The notes beneath the pieces were generated by a model. The model had not been told where the DNA came from. It saw only the letters and a program-made list of their open reading frames with translations, and made no database searches. A stretch of 34,399 nucleotides of DNA from CALCHX01 sp035761165 (GTDB taxonomy: Bacteria > Gemmatimonadota > Gemmatimonadetes > Gemmatimonadales > Gemmatimonadaceae). Both the position numbers and the translations under genes were made by a program. Where the stretch lies: positions 1 through 34,399 of the forward strand of contig DASTRO010000216.1 of assembly GCA_035761165.1 (NCBI GenBank), in the 5' to 3' direction. This document shows, one piece after another, positions 6,832 to 14,365 of this stretch (within the stretch, counting starts at the first letter, position 1; every line of letters starts with the position of its first letter).

Positions 6832-7808
6832 GGATCTTCAGCGGAATCCAGCCGTCGGGCGAGCTGCACGTCGGCAACTACCTGGGCGCGGTCAAGAACT
6901 GGGTGGCGCTGCAGCGCGAGCACGAGTCGGTCTTCTGCGTGGTGGACTATCACGCGATCACCGTGCCCTACGAGCCGGCCGACCTGCGGCGCCGCACGCG
7001 CGAGATGGTGGTCTCGCTGCTCGCCGCCGGGCTGGACCCGGAGGCGTGCACGCTCTTCGTGCAGTCGGCCGTGCCGGAACATACGGAGCTGGCGTGGATC
7101 TTCAATACGGTCACGCCGCTGGGCGAGCTGGAGCGCCAGACGCAGTTCAAGGACAAGGCCTCGCGGCAGGAGAGCGTCATGGCCGGCCTGCTGAACTATC
7201 CCGTGCTGCAGGCGGCCGACATCCTGCTCTACCGCGCCGACCGGGTCCCGGTGGGCGAGGACCAGCTGCAGCACCTGGAGCTCTCGCGCGAGGTGGCGCG
7301 CCGCTGGAACGCGCGCTTCGCGAGCGAGGAGCAGCCCTTCTTTCCCGAGCCGCAGGCGCTCCTCACGCCGACGCGGCGCATCATGGGGCTCGACGGCCAG
7401 GCCAAGATGTCGAAGTCGATGGGGAACACCATCGGCCTGCTGGAGTCGCCGGAGAGCACGTGGGCGAAGCTGCGCCCGGCCGTCACCGATCCGGCCCGGG
7501 TGCGACGCACCGATCCCGGCACGCCCGAAGTCTGCAACATCTACCACCTGCACCGGGCGTTCAGCCCGCCGGAGACGGTGGAGACGGTGCGCGTCAACTG
7601 CAGCACCGCCGGGTGGGGGTGCATCGAGTGCAAGAAGGTGCTGCACGAGAGCATGGAGCGTGAGCTCGTCCCCATCCGGGCGCGGGCTGCGGAGATCCAG
7701 GCCGTGCCGCAGCGCGTGGACGAGGTGCTGAGCGCGGGACGGGAGCGGGCCGGGGCGCTGGCCCGCGAGACGATGAGCCAGGTGAAGGAGCGCATGGGCC
7801 TTGCATGA
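6825..7808 (+). CDS. trpS: Tryptophan--tRNA ligase
   Basis: This class I aminoacyl-tRNA synthetase charges tRNA-Trp with tryptophan in the cytoplasm. The 327-residue protein has the HIGH-type motif as PSGELHVGNYLGA (HVGN at 15-18), the tryptophan-pocket DYHAIT (41-46), GEDQLQHLE and the KMSKS loop at 194-198. The C-terminal domain contains the usual CSTAGWGCIECKK segment. Length and motif spacing are normal. Start ATG 6825 gives the standard MSRIFSGIQPSG N terminus. It is the only recognisable trpS in the window. It may be leaderless (see the promoter entry). Confidence 0.97.
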   Translation: MSRIFSGIQPSGELHVGNYLGAVKNWVALQREHESVFCVVDYHAITVPYEPADLRRRTREMVVSLLAAGLDPEACTLFVQSAVPEHTELAWIFNTVTPLGELERQTQFKDKASRQESVMAGLLNYPVLQAADILLYRADRVPVGEDQLQHLELSREVARRWNARFASEEQPFFPEPQALLTPTRRIMGLDGQAKMSKSMGNTIGLLESPESTWAKLRPAVTDPARVRRTDPGTPEVCNIYHLHRAFSPPETVETVRVNCSTAGWGCIECKKVLHESMERELVPIRARAAEIQAVPQRVDEVLSAGRERAGALARETMSQVKERMGLA

Positions 7809-7840
7809 GCCGGTGCGATCCCTCACCACGAGCGTGACCC

Positions 7841-8119
7841 ATGTTCGGAAAGCAGAAGCGTACGGGGAAGGACGGGGCGATCGCGACGATGATCTGCGTC
7901 ACCTGCGGCGCCGAGCAGTTCTTCGACGGGCCCGTGCCGGATGCGCTGACGTGCCCGAAGTGCGGCGGCACCGTCTTCCGCGAGTTCGACACCCCGGCCC
8001 CCACCGATCAGGCGGCATCGATCGCGGCCGAGGAGCAGGCGCGGAGCATGGCCTACGGCGACGCGTCGCCGCAGACGGCGCCGGACGAGGTGATCGACCT
8101 GGATCAGGGACCGCGGTAG
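7841..8119 (+). CDS. Small zinc-ribbon protein, function unknown
   Basis: A 92-residue protein with two CxxC pairs, Cys19/Cys22 (ICVTCGAEQFF) and Cys38/Cys41 (LTCPKCGGTVFREFD), spaced as in rubredoxin-like or ribbon zinc knuckles. The N terminus is basic (MFGKQKRTGK) and the C-terminal half is acidic, Ala-rich and probably disordered, ending EVIDLDQGPR. No enzymatic motif is visible. It starts 32 bases after trpS, so it may be co-transcribed, but no strong ribosome-binding site is seen and the coding case rests on the zinc motif, frame and codon use. A nucleic-acid-binding or chaperone-like zinc ribbon is a guess. Confidence 0.75.
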   Translation: MFGKQKRTGKDGAIATMICVTCGAEQFFDGPVPDALTCPKCGGTVFREFDTPAPTDQAASIAAEEQARSMAYGDASPQTAPDEVIDLDQGPR

Positions 8120-8165
8120 CGGGACGCCAGGCGCCCGCGGGGCCGGGCGGTCAGGGACCAGGGAC

Positions 8166-8223
8166 GCCGGGGCCACGGGCGCCGGGGCTACGGGCGCCGG
8201 GGCTACGGGCGCCGGGGCCAGGG
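8166..8223. repeat. 15-bp tandem repeat, about 3.8 copies
   Basis: Units of GCCGGGGCTACGGGC run from 8166 (the first unit has CC in place of CT). Near-identical CAGGGACCAGG boxes flank the array at 8152-8162 and 8219-8229. The array lies in the 232-bp gap (8120-8351) before the hydroxyacid dehydrogenase; the rest of that gap is C/G-rich with CCTCC runs and no gene. The unit is a multiple of three, but no coding frame with good codon use passes through it. Confidence 0.8.
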
Positions 8224-8351
8224 ACCAGGCACGGCCTCGGGCCGCGTCCCGGTGCGCCCTCGGCACCCTCCGTAGCCTCCGTACGCCCCTCCTCCTCCAG
8301 GCCGCCGCGGCCCGCGCTCGCGCTCCGCGGTCGAACGGCTCGACGACTCCC

Positions 8352-9398
8352 ATGACCACTCCCGCCTCCCGGCTGCTCGTCGCGGACCTGGCTGCGATCG
8401 CACCCGCGTGGACGCTCCCGTCGTGGGCGGCGGAGCGGCTGCGGGCGGCGGCCCCGGCGGATTGGCGCGTCCACGTCGTGCGCGCCCCCACGGTGAGCGA
8501 CGGCGACGGCGCGGAGCGGCCGAGCGACGAGACCCTCGGCGTCGTCGGCGAGGCGGAGGTCTACGTCGGCTTCGGGCTGCCGCGGGCGCTCGTGGCGGCG
8601 GCGCCGGCGCTGCGCTGGGTGCATTCGACCACCGCCGGCGTGGCCAGCCTCCTCCACCCGGAGCTGCGCGAGCGGGGGATCCTGCTGACGAATTCGGCGG
8701 GCGTCCACGCGCCGCCGATGGCGGAGTACGTGCTGGCGGGCGTGCTGCACTTCCTGCGGGGGCTCGACATCGCCGTGCGGCAGCAGGCGGAGGCGCGCTG
8801 GGACCGGGAGCCGTTCGTCGGCCGAGCCGACGGGTGGCGCGAGCTGGACGAGTGCCGCGCCCTGGTGGTGGGCGCGGGCGGCATCGGCCAGGCGGTCGCG
8901 CGGGTCCTCGGCGCGCACGGGGTGGCGTGTACGGGAGTCCGGCGTAACCCCGAGCGCGGCGCGCCGCCCGGCTTCGCGCGGGTCGTGGGGCCGGGGGCGA
9001 TCGACGCCGAGCTGCCGGCGGCGGACATCGTCGTCCTCTGCGCGCCGCTCACGCCGGAGACGCGGGGTGTGCTCTCGGCCGGGCGGATCGCGCGGCTGCC
9101 GGAGGGGGCGATCGTCGTGAACGTCGGGCGGGGGGCGCTGCTCGACGAGGCGGCGCTGGCGGAGCGGCTCCGGGCAGGGACGTTGCGCGGCGCCGTCCTC
9201 GACGTCTTTCAGCAGGAGCCCCTGCCGGCGGACAGCCCGCTGTGGGGGCTCCGGCGCGCCCTGCTCACCCCCCACGTCTCCGGCGTCTCGCCGCGGCGCT
9301 TCTGGGAACGCGAGCTGGCGCTGATCGTCGACAACTGGGCGCGCTACCGACAGGGCGACCGGTTGCGCAACCTGGTGGACCAGCAGGCCGGATACTAG
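8352..9398 (+). CDS. D-2-hydroxyacid dehydrogenase family protein
   Basis: An NAD(P)-dependent dehydrogenase for D-2-hydroxy acids or the corresponding 2-keto acids. The 348-residue protein has the bipartite fold: an N-terminal substrate half, a Rossmann domain with VVGAGGIGQAVA (GxGxxG at 174-179), and the three catalytic residues Arg260 (VNVGRGALLDE), Glu289 (VFQQEPLP) and His308 (LLTPHVSG). The absence of extra regulatory domains and the short QQEPLP form fit the glyoxylate/hydroxypyruvate-reductase-like (GhrA-type) branch rather than SerA, but the substrate is not determined. Start ATG 8352 has no evident Shine-Dalgarno. A hairpin follows the stop. Confidence 0.92.
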   Translation: MTTPASRLLVADLAAIAPAWTLPSWAAERLRAAAPADWRVHVVRAPTVSDGDGAERPSDETLGVVGEAEVYVGFGLPRALVAAAPALRWVHSTTAGVASLLHPELRERGILLTNSAGVHAPPMAEYVLAGVLHFLRGLDIAVRQQAEARWDREPFVGRADGWRELDECRALVVGAGGIGQAVARVLGAHGVACTGVRRNPERGAPPGFARVVGPGAIDAELPAADIVVLCAPLTPETRGVLSAGRIARLPEGAIVVNVGRGALLDEAALAERLRAGTLRGAVLDVFQQEPLPADSPLWGLRRALLTPHVSGVSPRRFWERELALIVDNWARYRQGDRLRNLVDQQAGY

Positions 9399-9440
9399 CG
9401 CCCCGATGCCGGGGCGCCCGGCGGCCGCGGTGCGGCCGCC
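9398..9440 (+). terminator. Two consecutive GC hairpins after the dehydrogenase
   Basis: GCGCCCC (9398-9404) pairs with GGGGCGC (9411-9417) around a 6-base loop. Immediately after, GGCGGCCGC (9420-9428) pairs with GCGGCCGCC (9432-9440) around GGT. The first stem begins at the stop codon. No T-run follows, so this is a terminator-like structure by position only. Confidence 0.45.
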
Positions 9441-9514
9441 GCAGGACGAGCGAGCACGCCACTCCCCGCACGTGCGCCGACGCCGGCGCGTCGCCCCGCA
9501 CCCCAGCGCTCCTC

Positions 9515-10696
9515 ATGGAAAAGATCATCAAGGCCGCGGTGGACCGCGGTGCCTCCGACCTCCACATCAAGGCCGGAGACGTCTTCCGCGCGCGGATCGA
9601 CGGCAAGCTCGTGCCGCTCACCCGCCAGGCGCTCACCCCCGAGCAGACCAAGGCGATCGCGCTGCGCCTGATCCAGAGCGAGCCGGTGCGCGAGGACATC
9701 GACAACCTGCGCGACTACGACTGCTCGTGGGGCGCGGTCGGCGTCGGGCGCTTCCGCGTCAACATCCTGCGGCAGCGCTCGAGCTTCATGATCGTCATGC
9801 GCGTCATCCCGTTCGAGGTGCCGACGTTCGAGGGGCTCCGGCTGCCGCCGGTGCTGGAGCGGATCGCGCGGGCCGAGCGCGGGATGGTGCTCGTCACCGG
9901 GGTCACCGGCTCGGGGAAGTCGAGCACCATGGCGGCGCTGGTGAACCACATCAACTCGCACGCCAACAAGCACATCGTCACGCTGGAGAACCCCATCGAG
10001 TTCCTCCACCGCGACCTGCAGAGCTCCGTCACGCAGCGCGAGATCGGCGTCGACACGGAGAGCTTCGCGGTGGGGCTGCGCGCCGCGCTGCGCCAGGACC
10101 CGGACGTGGTGATGATCGGCGAGATGCGCGATGCGGAGACGATCTCCACCGCGCTCAAGGCGGCCGAGACGGGACACCTGCTCATCTCCACGCTGCACAC
10201 GCCCGACGCGCAGACGACGATCTCGCGCATCCTCGCCATGTTCCCGCCCGAGGAGCAGGACATCGTCCGCATCCGGCTGGCGGAGTCGCTCTCCGCGGTG
10301 GTCTCGCAGCGGCTCCTGCCGCGCGCCGACGGCAGCGGTCGCGTGGTGGCGGCCGAGGTGATGGTGGTCACGCCGACGCTGCGCGACCTGATCCTCGACC
10401 CCGGGCGCGTGGCCGAGCTGCCCGAGTACATCGCCCAGGGACGGGAGCAGTACGGGATGCAGACCTTCGACCAGCACCTGGGCGAGCTGGTACACGAGGG
10501 CGCGATCTCCTTCGAGGTGGCGCTGGCGGCGGCCTCGCGGCCGTCGGACTTCGAGCTGCAGTTCCGCACGCTGCGGCGACGGACGCGGGAGGTGCCGGCG
10601 GTGGCGGGGGAGGAGCCTCCGGCGGCCGGCGCGGCGGAGCCGTCGTCCAGCGGGATGGCGGGAATGAGCAGCGGCTTCGACTTCCTGGGCAGCTGA
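9515..10696 (+). CDS. PilT-family twitching-motility ATPase
   Basis: A hexameric secretion-type ATPase that drives pilus retraction in type IV pili. The 393-residue protein begins MEKIIKAAVDRGASDLHIKAGD, the typical PilT start. It shows a PAS-like N-terminal domain, Walker A GVTGSGKSS (129-137), the Asp box ENPIEFLH, Walker B DVVMIGEMRD and the His box AETGHLLISTLHT. The C-terminal retraction helix usually reading AIRNLIRE is diverged here (TPTLRDLILD), while YGMQTFDQHL is kept. A Ser/Gly-rich tail ends the protein. This may be PilT or PilU; no other pilus gene is in the window. ATG 9515 is chosen because upstream codons have no homologous character. Confidence 0.9.
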   Translation: MEKIIKAAVDRGASDLHIKAGDVFRARIDGKLVPLTRQALTPEQTKAIALRLIQSEPVREDIDNLRDYDCSWGAVGVGRFRVNILRQRSSFMIVMRVIPFEVPTFEGLRLPPVLERIARAERGMVLVTGVTGSGKSSTMAALVNHINSHANKHIVTLENPIEFLHRDLQSSVTQREIGVDTESFAVGLRAALRQDPDVVMIGEMRDAETISTALKAAETGHLLISTLHTPDAQTTISRILAMFPPEEQDIVRIRLAESLSAVVSQRLLPRADGSGRVVAAEVMVVTPTLRDLILDPGRVAELPEYIAQGREQYGMQTFDQHLGELVHEGAISFEVALAAASRPSDFELQFRTLRRRTREVPAVAGEEPPAAGAAEPSSSGMAGMSSGFDFLGS

Positions 10697-10742
10697 GCCC
10701 GAGGCGCGCGCCTTCCGGGGCGCGGCGCCGGTGGCGATCTTC

Positions 10743-10774
10743 ACGGGGCGGCGCGCGACGGCGCGCCGCCCCGT
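10743..10774 (+). terminator. Strong 14-bp hairpin after pilT
   Basis: ACGGGGCGGCGCGC (10743-10756) pairs perfectly with GCGCGCCGCCCCGT (10761-10774) around a GACG tetraloop. It sits 46 bases past the pilT-family stop and 18 bases before the next gene. Only one extra T follows. It is the most stable simple hairpin noticed in the window and probably ends the pilT transcript. Confidence 0.65.
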
Positions 10775-10792
10775 TCCGTCACCTCCACCCAC

Positions 10793-11725
10793 GTGCCCGT
10801 GTCCACCATCGTCGCTGCCAAGGGCCCGCCGGCGGGCCTGTTCGCCCCGCTCGTCACCACCTTCCGCGGCGGGGACACGCTCGACCTCGACGCCTTCGCC
10901 GCCAACCTCCGCGCCCACCTGGCGGCCGGCGTGGACGGCGTCGTGGTGGCCGGCTCCACCGGCGAGGCGGCGCTGCTCGAGGAGGACGAGCGCACGCGGC
11001 TGCTGGCGATGGCCCGCCCGGTGGTGCCGGACGAGCGCTGGCTGATCGCCGGCACCGGCGCCGAGTCGACGCGCGGCACCGTGCGCCGCTGCCGCGCCGC
11101 CGCGGAGCAGGGGGCCGACGCGGTGCTCGTCGTCGCGCCGCACTACTACGGCCAGGTGATGACACTGGCCGCGCTGCGCGCCCACTACCGCCGGGTGGCG
11201 GACGAGAGCCCGCTCCCCGTCCTGCTCTACAACATCCCCAAGTACATGCACTTCGCGCTGCCGCCGGAGCTCGTGGCCGAGCTGGCGCGGCACGAGAACG
11301 TGATCGGGATCAAGGACAGCTCGGGCGACCTCGCACTGTTCGGCGAGTACCGCGCCGCGCAGTCGGAGACGTTCTCGCTGCTGACGGGGAACACGGGGAT
11401 CGTGCACGAGGCGCTGCGCCTGGGCGCGCGCGGTGGCATCCTGGCGGTCTCGCTCTTCGCGCCCGAGGTGACGCTCCGCATCTTCGAGGCGTGGCGCGCC
11501 GGCGACGTGGAGGGCTCCGCCGCCGCGCAGGCGACGCTCGCCCCGCTGGGAGTCGAGATCGTGGGCCGCATGGGCGTGGCCGGGATCAAGGCGGCACTCG
11601 ACCTCGTGGGGCTGCGCGGGGGGGCGCTGCGCTCGCCACTCCAACCGCTCGACGAGACGGGCGTGGCGCGCGTGGCCGAGCTGCTGGCGGCCGCCGGCGT
11701 GACGGCCGACGTCGCGGCGGCCTGA
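10793..11725 (+). CDS. DapA/NanA-superfamily aldolase or lyase
   Basis: A class I, Schiff-base (beta/alpha)8 lyase acting on a pyruvate-type substrate. The 310-residue protein has GSTGEA (54-59, the GTTGE position), Tyr146 in LLYNIP and the Schiff-base Lys174 in GIKDSSGD. The Arg that binds the carboxylate in true DHDP synthases (after YNxP) is absent: the segment reads YNIPKYMHFALPPEL, more like 4-hydroxy-2-oxoglutarate or keto-sugar-acid aldolases. It should therefore not be called dapA without further evidence. The start is GTG 10793 (alternative GTG 10799) with no good Shine-Dalgarno. It stands alone between a terminator hairpin and the M28 peptidase 26 bases downstream. Confidence 0.88.
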   Translation: MPVSTIVAAKGPPAGLFAPLVTTFRGGDTLDLDAFAANLRAHLAAGVDGVVVAGSTGEAALLEEDERTRLLAMARPVVPDERWLIAGTGAESTRGTVRRCRAAAEQGADAVLVVAPHYYGQVMTLAALRAHYRRVADESPLPVLLYNIPKYMHFALPPELVAELARHENVIGIKDSSGDLALFGEYRAAQSETFSLLTGNTGIVHEALRLGARGGILAVSLFAPEVTLRIFEAWRAGDVEGSAAAQATLAPLGVEIVGRMGVAGIKAALDLVGLRGGALRSPLQPLDETGVARVAELLAAAGVTADVAAA

Positions 11726-11751
11726 CGGCAACACCGCCGCGGAGCCCCGGC

Positions 11752-12942
11752 ATGGCGAGCGCGCCGTCCGCGTCGCTCCCCGTGCCTCCGAGCGAGACCG
11801 CGGAGGTGCCGGCCGAGGCGCGCGCGCTCCTCGCCGCGCTGGCCGTGCAGCCACGCCCTGCCGGTTCGGCCGCCGAGACGAGGGCCCGTGCCCGCTGCGC
11901 CGCGTGGCTGCGCGCCTGCGGCTTCGACGTGCGCGCGGAGCGCTTCACGTACAGCACGCTGCCGGGCCGGTGGGGAACCCCGGCGGCTGGCCTCGCCGCG
12001 GGCGGCGCGATCGTCGGCGCGGCGCTCCTGGGCCGCGGCGGGGCGCCTGGCTCGGCGCTGGTGCTCCTCACCGCGGCGGCGGTGGCGCTGGCGGCGGCGG
12101 CCCGGTGGATGGCGCGGCGCGGCGTGCTCGCGCTCCCCGCGCGGGCCACGTCGGAGAACCTGGTGGCGGAGCGCCCCGCGCACGCGGGCCGCACGCGCGT
12201 GTGGCTCGTGGCGCACCTGGACTCCAAGAGCCAGCCCGTGCCGATCGCCCTGCGCGCGGTCGGGGTGATCGGCACGGCCGCCGTGTGGGTCGTGGCCGCG
12301 GCGCTGGCGCTCGCGCAGCTCGCGGGCGTGGACGCACGCGCCGTCTGGCCGCTGGTCGGCGTCGTGGGCGCGGTGGTGGCGCTCCCGGTGGCCCTCACCG
12401 TCGTCGGCAGCGCGTCCGACGGCGCGGTGGACAATGCGTCCGGCGTGGCCGCGGTGCTCGAGGCCGCGCGGCGCGTCGCTCCCGCCCATGCCGTGGGCGT
12501 GCTGCTGACGAGCGCGGAGGAGCTGGGGCTGGCCGGGGCGCGAGCCTGGGCCGCACACGTCCCACCGGCCGTCGCGCTCAACTGCGACGGGGTGGACGAC
12601 GCCGGCCCGCTGGTGGCGATGTACTCCGGGCGGCGGCCGGCGCGACTGGCGGACGTCCTGGCCACCGTCGGGGAGGGCCGCGTGCATGTTAGGCGCCTGC
12701 TCCCGGGCGTGCTCACCGACGGCGTCGCCCTCGCCGACGCCGGCTGGCCGGTGGTGACGCTGAGCCGCGGCACGCGGGCCACGCTGCGTCGCATCCACAC
12801 GCGCCGCGACGACCTCGCCCACCTGGCCGGCGACGGCCTGGCGGACGCGGCCGAGGTGTTGGCGCGGGCCGCGACGGCGCTCGCCGCGCCCGCCGGTGCC
12901 GCCGCGCCCGCCGCGCCCGCCGCTCCGGCGCGGGGAGCGTGA
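11752..12942 (+). CDS. Membrane-embedded M28-family metallopeptidase
   Basis: A zinc aminopeptidase-like protein. The ligand set of the M28 family can be followed: His155/Asp157 (VAHLDSKS), Asp227 with Asn228 (DGAVDNASG), Glu256/257 (SAEELGLAGARAW), Asp279 (NCDGVDD) and His349 (RRIHTRRDD). Unusually, hydrophobic segments at about 75-94, 99-120, 165-191 and 197-220 lie within the peptidase region, two of them between the first and second ligand motifs. The active site therefore appears tied to the membrane. No signal peptide precedes. The C-terminal end is an Ala/Pro tail. ATG 11752 starts 26 bases after the lyase gene; the stop is one base before the next GTG. The substrate is unknown. Confidence 0.82.
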   Translation: MASAPSASLPVPPSETAEVPAEARALLAALAVQPRPAGSAAETRARARCAAWLRACGFDVRAERFTYSTLPGRWGTPAAGLAAGGAIVGAALLGRGGAPGSALVLLTAAAVALAAAARWMARRGVLALPARATSENLVAERPAHAGRTRVWLVAHLDSKSQPVPIALRAVGVIGTAAVWVVAAALALAQLAGVDARAVWPLVGVVGAVVALPVALTVVGSASDGAVDNASGVAAVLEAARRVAPAHAVGVLLTSAEELGLAGARAWAAHVPPAVALNCDGVDDAGPLVAMYSGRRPARLADVLATVGEGRVHVRRLLPGVLTDGVALADAGWPVVTLSRGTRATLRRIHTRRDDLAHLAGDGLADAAEVLARAATALAAPAGAAAPAAPAAPARGA

Positions 12943-12943
12943 C

Positions 12944-13435
12944 GTGCGGCTCGTACTGCTCGCCCTCGCCCTGCTCGCCTCGCTGGCGCTGGTGCCGCTC
13001 GGCCTGCCGGGCCTGTGGGTCATGGTGGGCGTCGCGCTCGTCCACGACCTGCTGGTGCCGGCGCACGCCATCGGCGTGCCCTCGCTCCTCGGTGCCGTTG
13101 CCGTGGCGGCAGTGGCCGAGGTGCTGGAGTTCCTGCTCGGGGGCCGCTTCGCGCGACGCTACGGCGGCTCGCGGCGCGCGGAGTGGGGCGCGATCCTGGG
13201 CGGGTTCGTCGGCGCCTTCGTGGGGGTGCCGGCGCCCATCGTCGGCCCGATGATCGGCGCGTTCGCCGGCGCGTTCGTCGGCGCGCTCGCGGCCGAGTAC
13301 ACGGTGGCGCGCGACGCGCGCGGCGCCTCGCGGGTGGCGCTCGGCGCGCTGCTCGGCCGCGCCGCGGCGGTGGCCATGAAGACCGCGCTGGGTTTCGTGC
13401 TGGCCATCTGGCTGGTGATCGCCGCGTGGCAGTGA
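12944..13435 (+). CDS. DUF456 family membrane protein
   Basis: A small integral membrane protein of unknown role. The 163-residue sequence has a hydrophobic N-terminal helix (LVLLALALLASLALVPLG), the family's GLPGLWVMVG motif, a second hydrophobic stretch, a charged loop GGRFARRYGGSRRAEWGA, a Gly-rich hairpin (GGFVGAFVGVPAPIVGP and GAFAGAFVGAL) and a last membrane helix ending in AIWLVIAAWQ. This arrangement is that of DUF456. GTG 12944 follows the M28 stop by one base, implying co-translation with the peptidase. A 6-bp hairpin follows the stop directly. Confidence 0.85.
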   Translation: MRLVLLALALLASLALVPLGLPGLWVMVGVALVHDLLVPAHAIGVPSLLGAVAVAAVAEVLEFLLGGRFARRYGGSRRAEWGAILGGFVGAFVGVPAPIVGPMIGAFAGAFVGALAAEYTVARDARGASRVALGALLGRAAAVAMKTALGFVLAIWLVIAAWQ

Positions 13436-13455
13436 CCCCCGACGGGGTCTATATT
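13427..13455 (+). promoter_or_regulatory. Candidate promoter with adjoining inverted repeat before the gvpL/F-like gene
   Basis: TATATT (13450-13455) is the best -10 hexamer in this GC-rich window and would start RNA near 13462. The -35 position (13427-13432, TGGCAG, 17-base spacing) is poor. GACCCC (13434-13439) and GGGGTC (13444-13449) form an inverted repeat abutting the -10, lying directly after the upstream stop. It could be a short terminator for the DUF456 transcript, an operator, or both. Confidence 0.45.
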
Positions 13456-13507
13456 CCCGCGAAGCTCGCCCGCGCCTCCGGTGGCGCATGACGGGCCGGG
13501 AGCGTGG

Positions 13508-14365
13508 ATGCGAGAGCCGTCTCTTCGACCGATGCACGATACGACCGACGCCGCCGCGGCGCGCGGCGCGGCGTGGTACGTGTACGGCGCGCTGACCGCG
13601 GACGACGCGGAGCGCCACGCCGCCACGCGCGCCGATCGCCGACTGACCGCGCACTGCTGCGGCGACGTGGGCGTGCTGGCGTGCGCGGTGGACGCCGACG
13701 AGCGGGCCGCCGTGCGCGCGCTCGCGCTCGGTCACGATGAGGTGCTGGCCGAGCTCGTCTCGCGCGTCCCCGTGCTCCCGGCCCTCCCGGGCACCGTCGT
13801 CGCCGGGCCGGTGCTCGACGAGTGGCTCGTCCGCACCGCGCCGCTGACGCGCGAGCTGCTCGCCAGCGTCGCCGGTCGCGTCGAGGTGGACGTGACGGCA
13901 CGGTGGAGCCTGCACGCGCTCGCCCGCGAGGTGAGCGGGGCCGCGGGCGGGGCCGTGATCGCCGTCGCGAGCGACCCCCAGGCGATCGCCGCCGCGGCCG
14001 TCGACGGGCCCGGCCCGACCGCGCCGCGCTACCTGGCGCGCCGCCGGAAGCGCGCCGCCGAGCAGCACGCGGCGGCCACGCGCCGGGCCGAGCTGTGCCG
14101 CCGCGTGGTCGAGGCGCTGGAGGCGGTCGCGGCCGTCATGCACCGTTCACCGCCGGCGGCCGAGCGGCTGGACGTCGCCTGCCTGGTGCGCGAGGAGCGC
14201 CTGGGCGAGCTCGATGCCGCGATCGTCGCGTTGGGCGACGCGCTCGGCGGCGTTTCGATCTCGCGCGGGGCGCCGCGGGCGCCTTACACCTTCGCTGCGC
14301 TGCGGCTGACACCGACCGGCGCGGCACGGCGGCGCGCCGCGCGCCCGGAGGAGCGCGCACCGTGA
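13508..14365 (+). CDS. Orphan GvpL/GvpF-family protein
   Basis: GvpF and GvpL are accessory gas-vesicle proteins needed at vesicle nucleation; relatives also occur outside gvp clusters with unknown roles. Family landmarks are the opening WYVYGAL, GVLACAVDADE, HDEVLAELVSRVPVLPALPGTVV, the AGRVEVDVTARW strand, and near the C terminus LDVACLVREERLGELDAAI and APRAPYTFAALRL. Length is 285 residues from ATG 13508, chosen because GGGAG lies five bases upstream; ATG 13532 and GTG 13481 are alternatives. No gvpA or other gas-vesicle gene is in the window. It overlaps the next gene, a PAS histidine kinase, by four bases (GTGA), so the two probably work in one pathway. The family call rests on motif pattern only. 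Confidence 0.72.
   Translation: MREPSLRPMHDTTDAAAARGAAWYVYGALTADDAERHAATRADRRLTAHCCGDVGVLACAVDADERAAVRALALGHDEVLAELVSRVPVLPALPGTVVAGPVLDEWLVRTAPLTRELLASVAGRVEVDVTARWSLHALAREVSGAAGGAVIAVASDPQAIAAAAVDGPGPTAPRYLARRRKRAAEQHAAATRRAELCRRVVEALEAVAAVMHRSPPAAERLDVACLVREERLGELDAAIVALGDALGGVSISRGAPRAPYTFAALRLTPTGAARRRAARPEERAP

Noticed and set aside
3964..7194. Open frame of about 1076 codons on the plus strand
   Set aside because: It crosses map, then runs antisense through ftcD and the phosphatase gene; the real genes there have complete active sites.
8166..8223. CRISPR-like array
   Set aside because: The 15-bp units are directly adjacent with no spacers and no cas genes are present.
10793..11725. 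Assignment as dapA (dihydrodipicolinate synthase)
   Set aside because: The carboxylate-binding Arg expected after the YNxP motif is missing, so only the superfamily name is supported.
9395..11854. Open frame of about 819 codons on the minus strand
   Set aside because: It runs antisense to the well-identified pilT-family and lyase genes and has no recognisable domain.
13508..14365. Gas-vesicle gene cluster
   Set aside because: Only one GvpL/F-family gene is present and no gvpA or other accessory gene is nearby.
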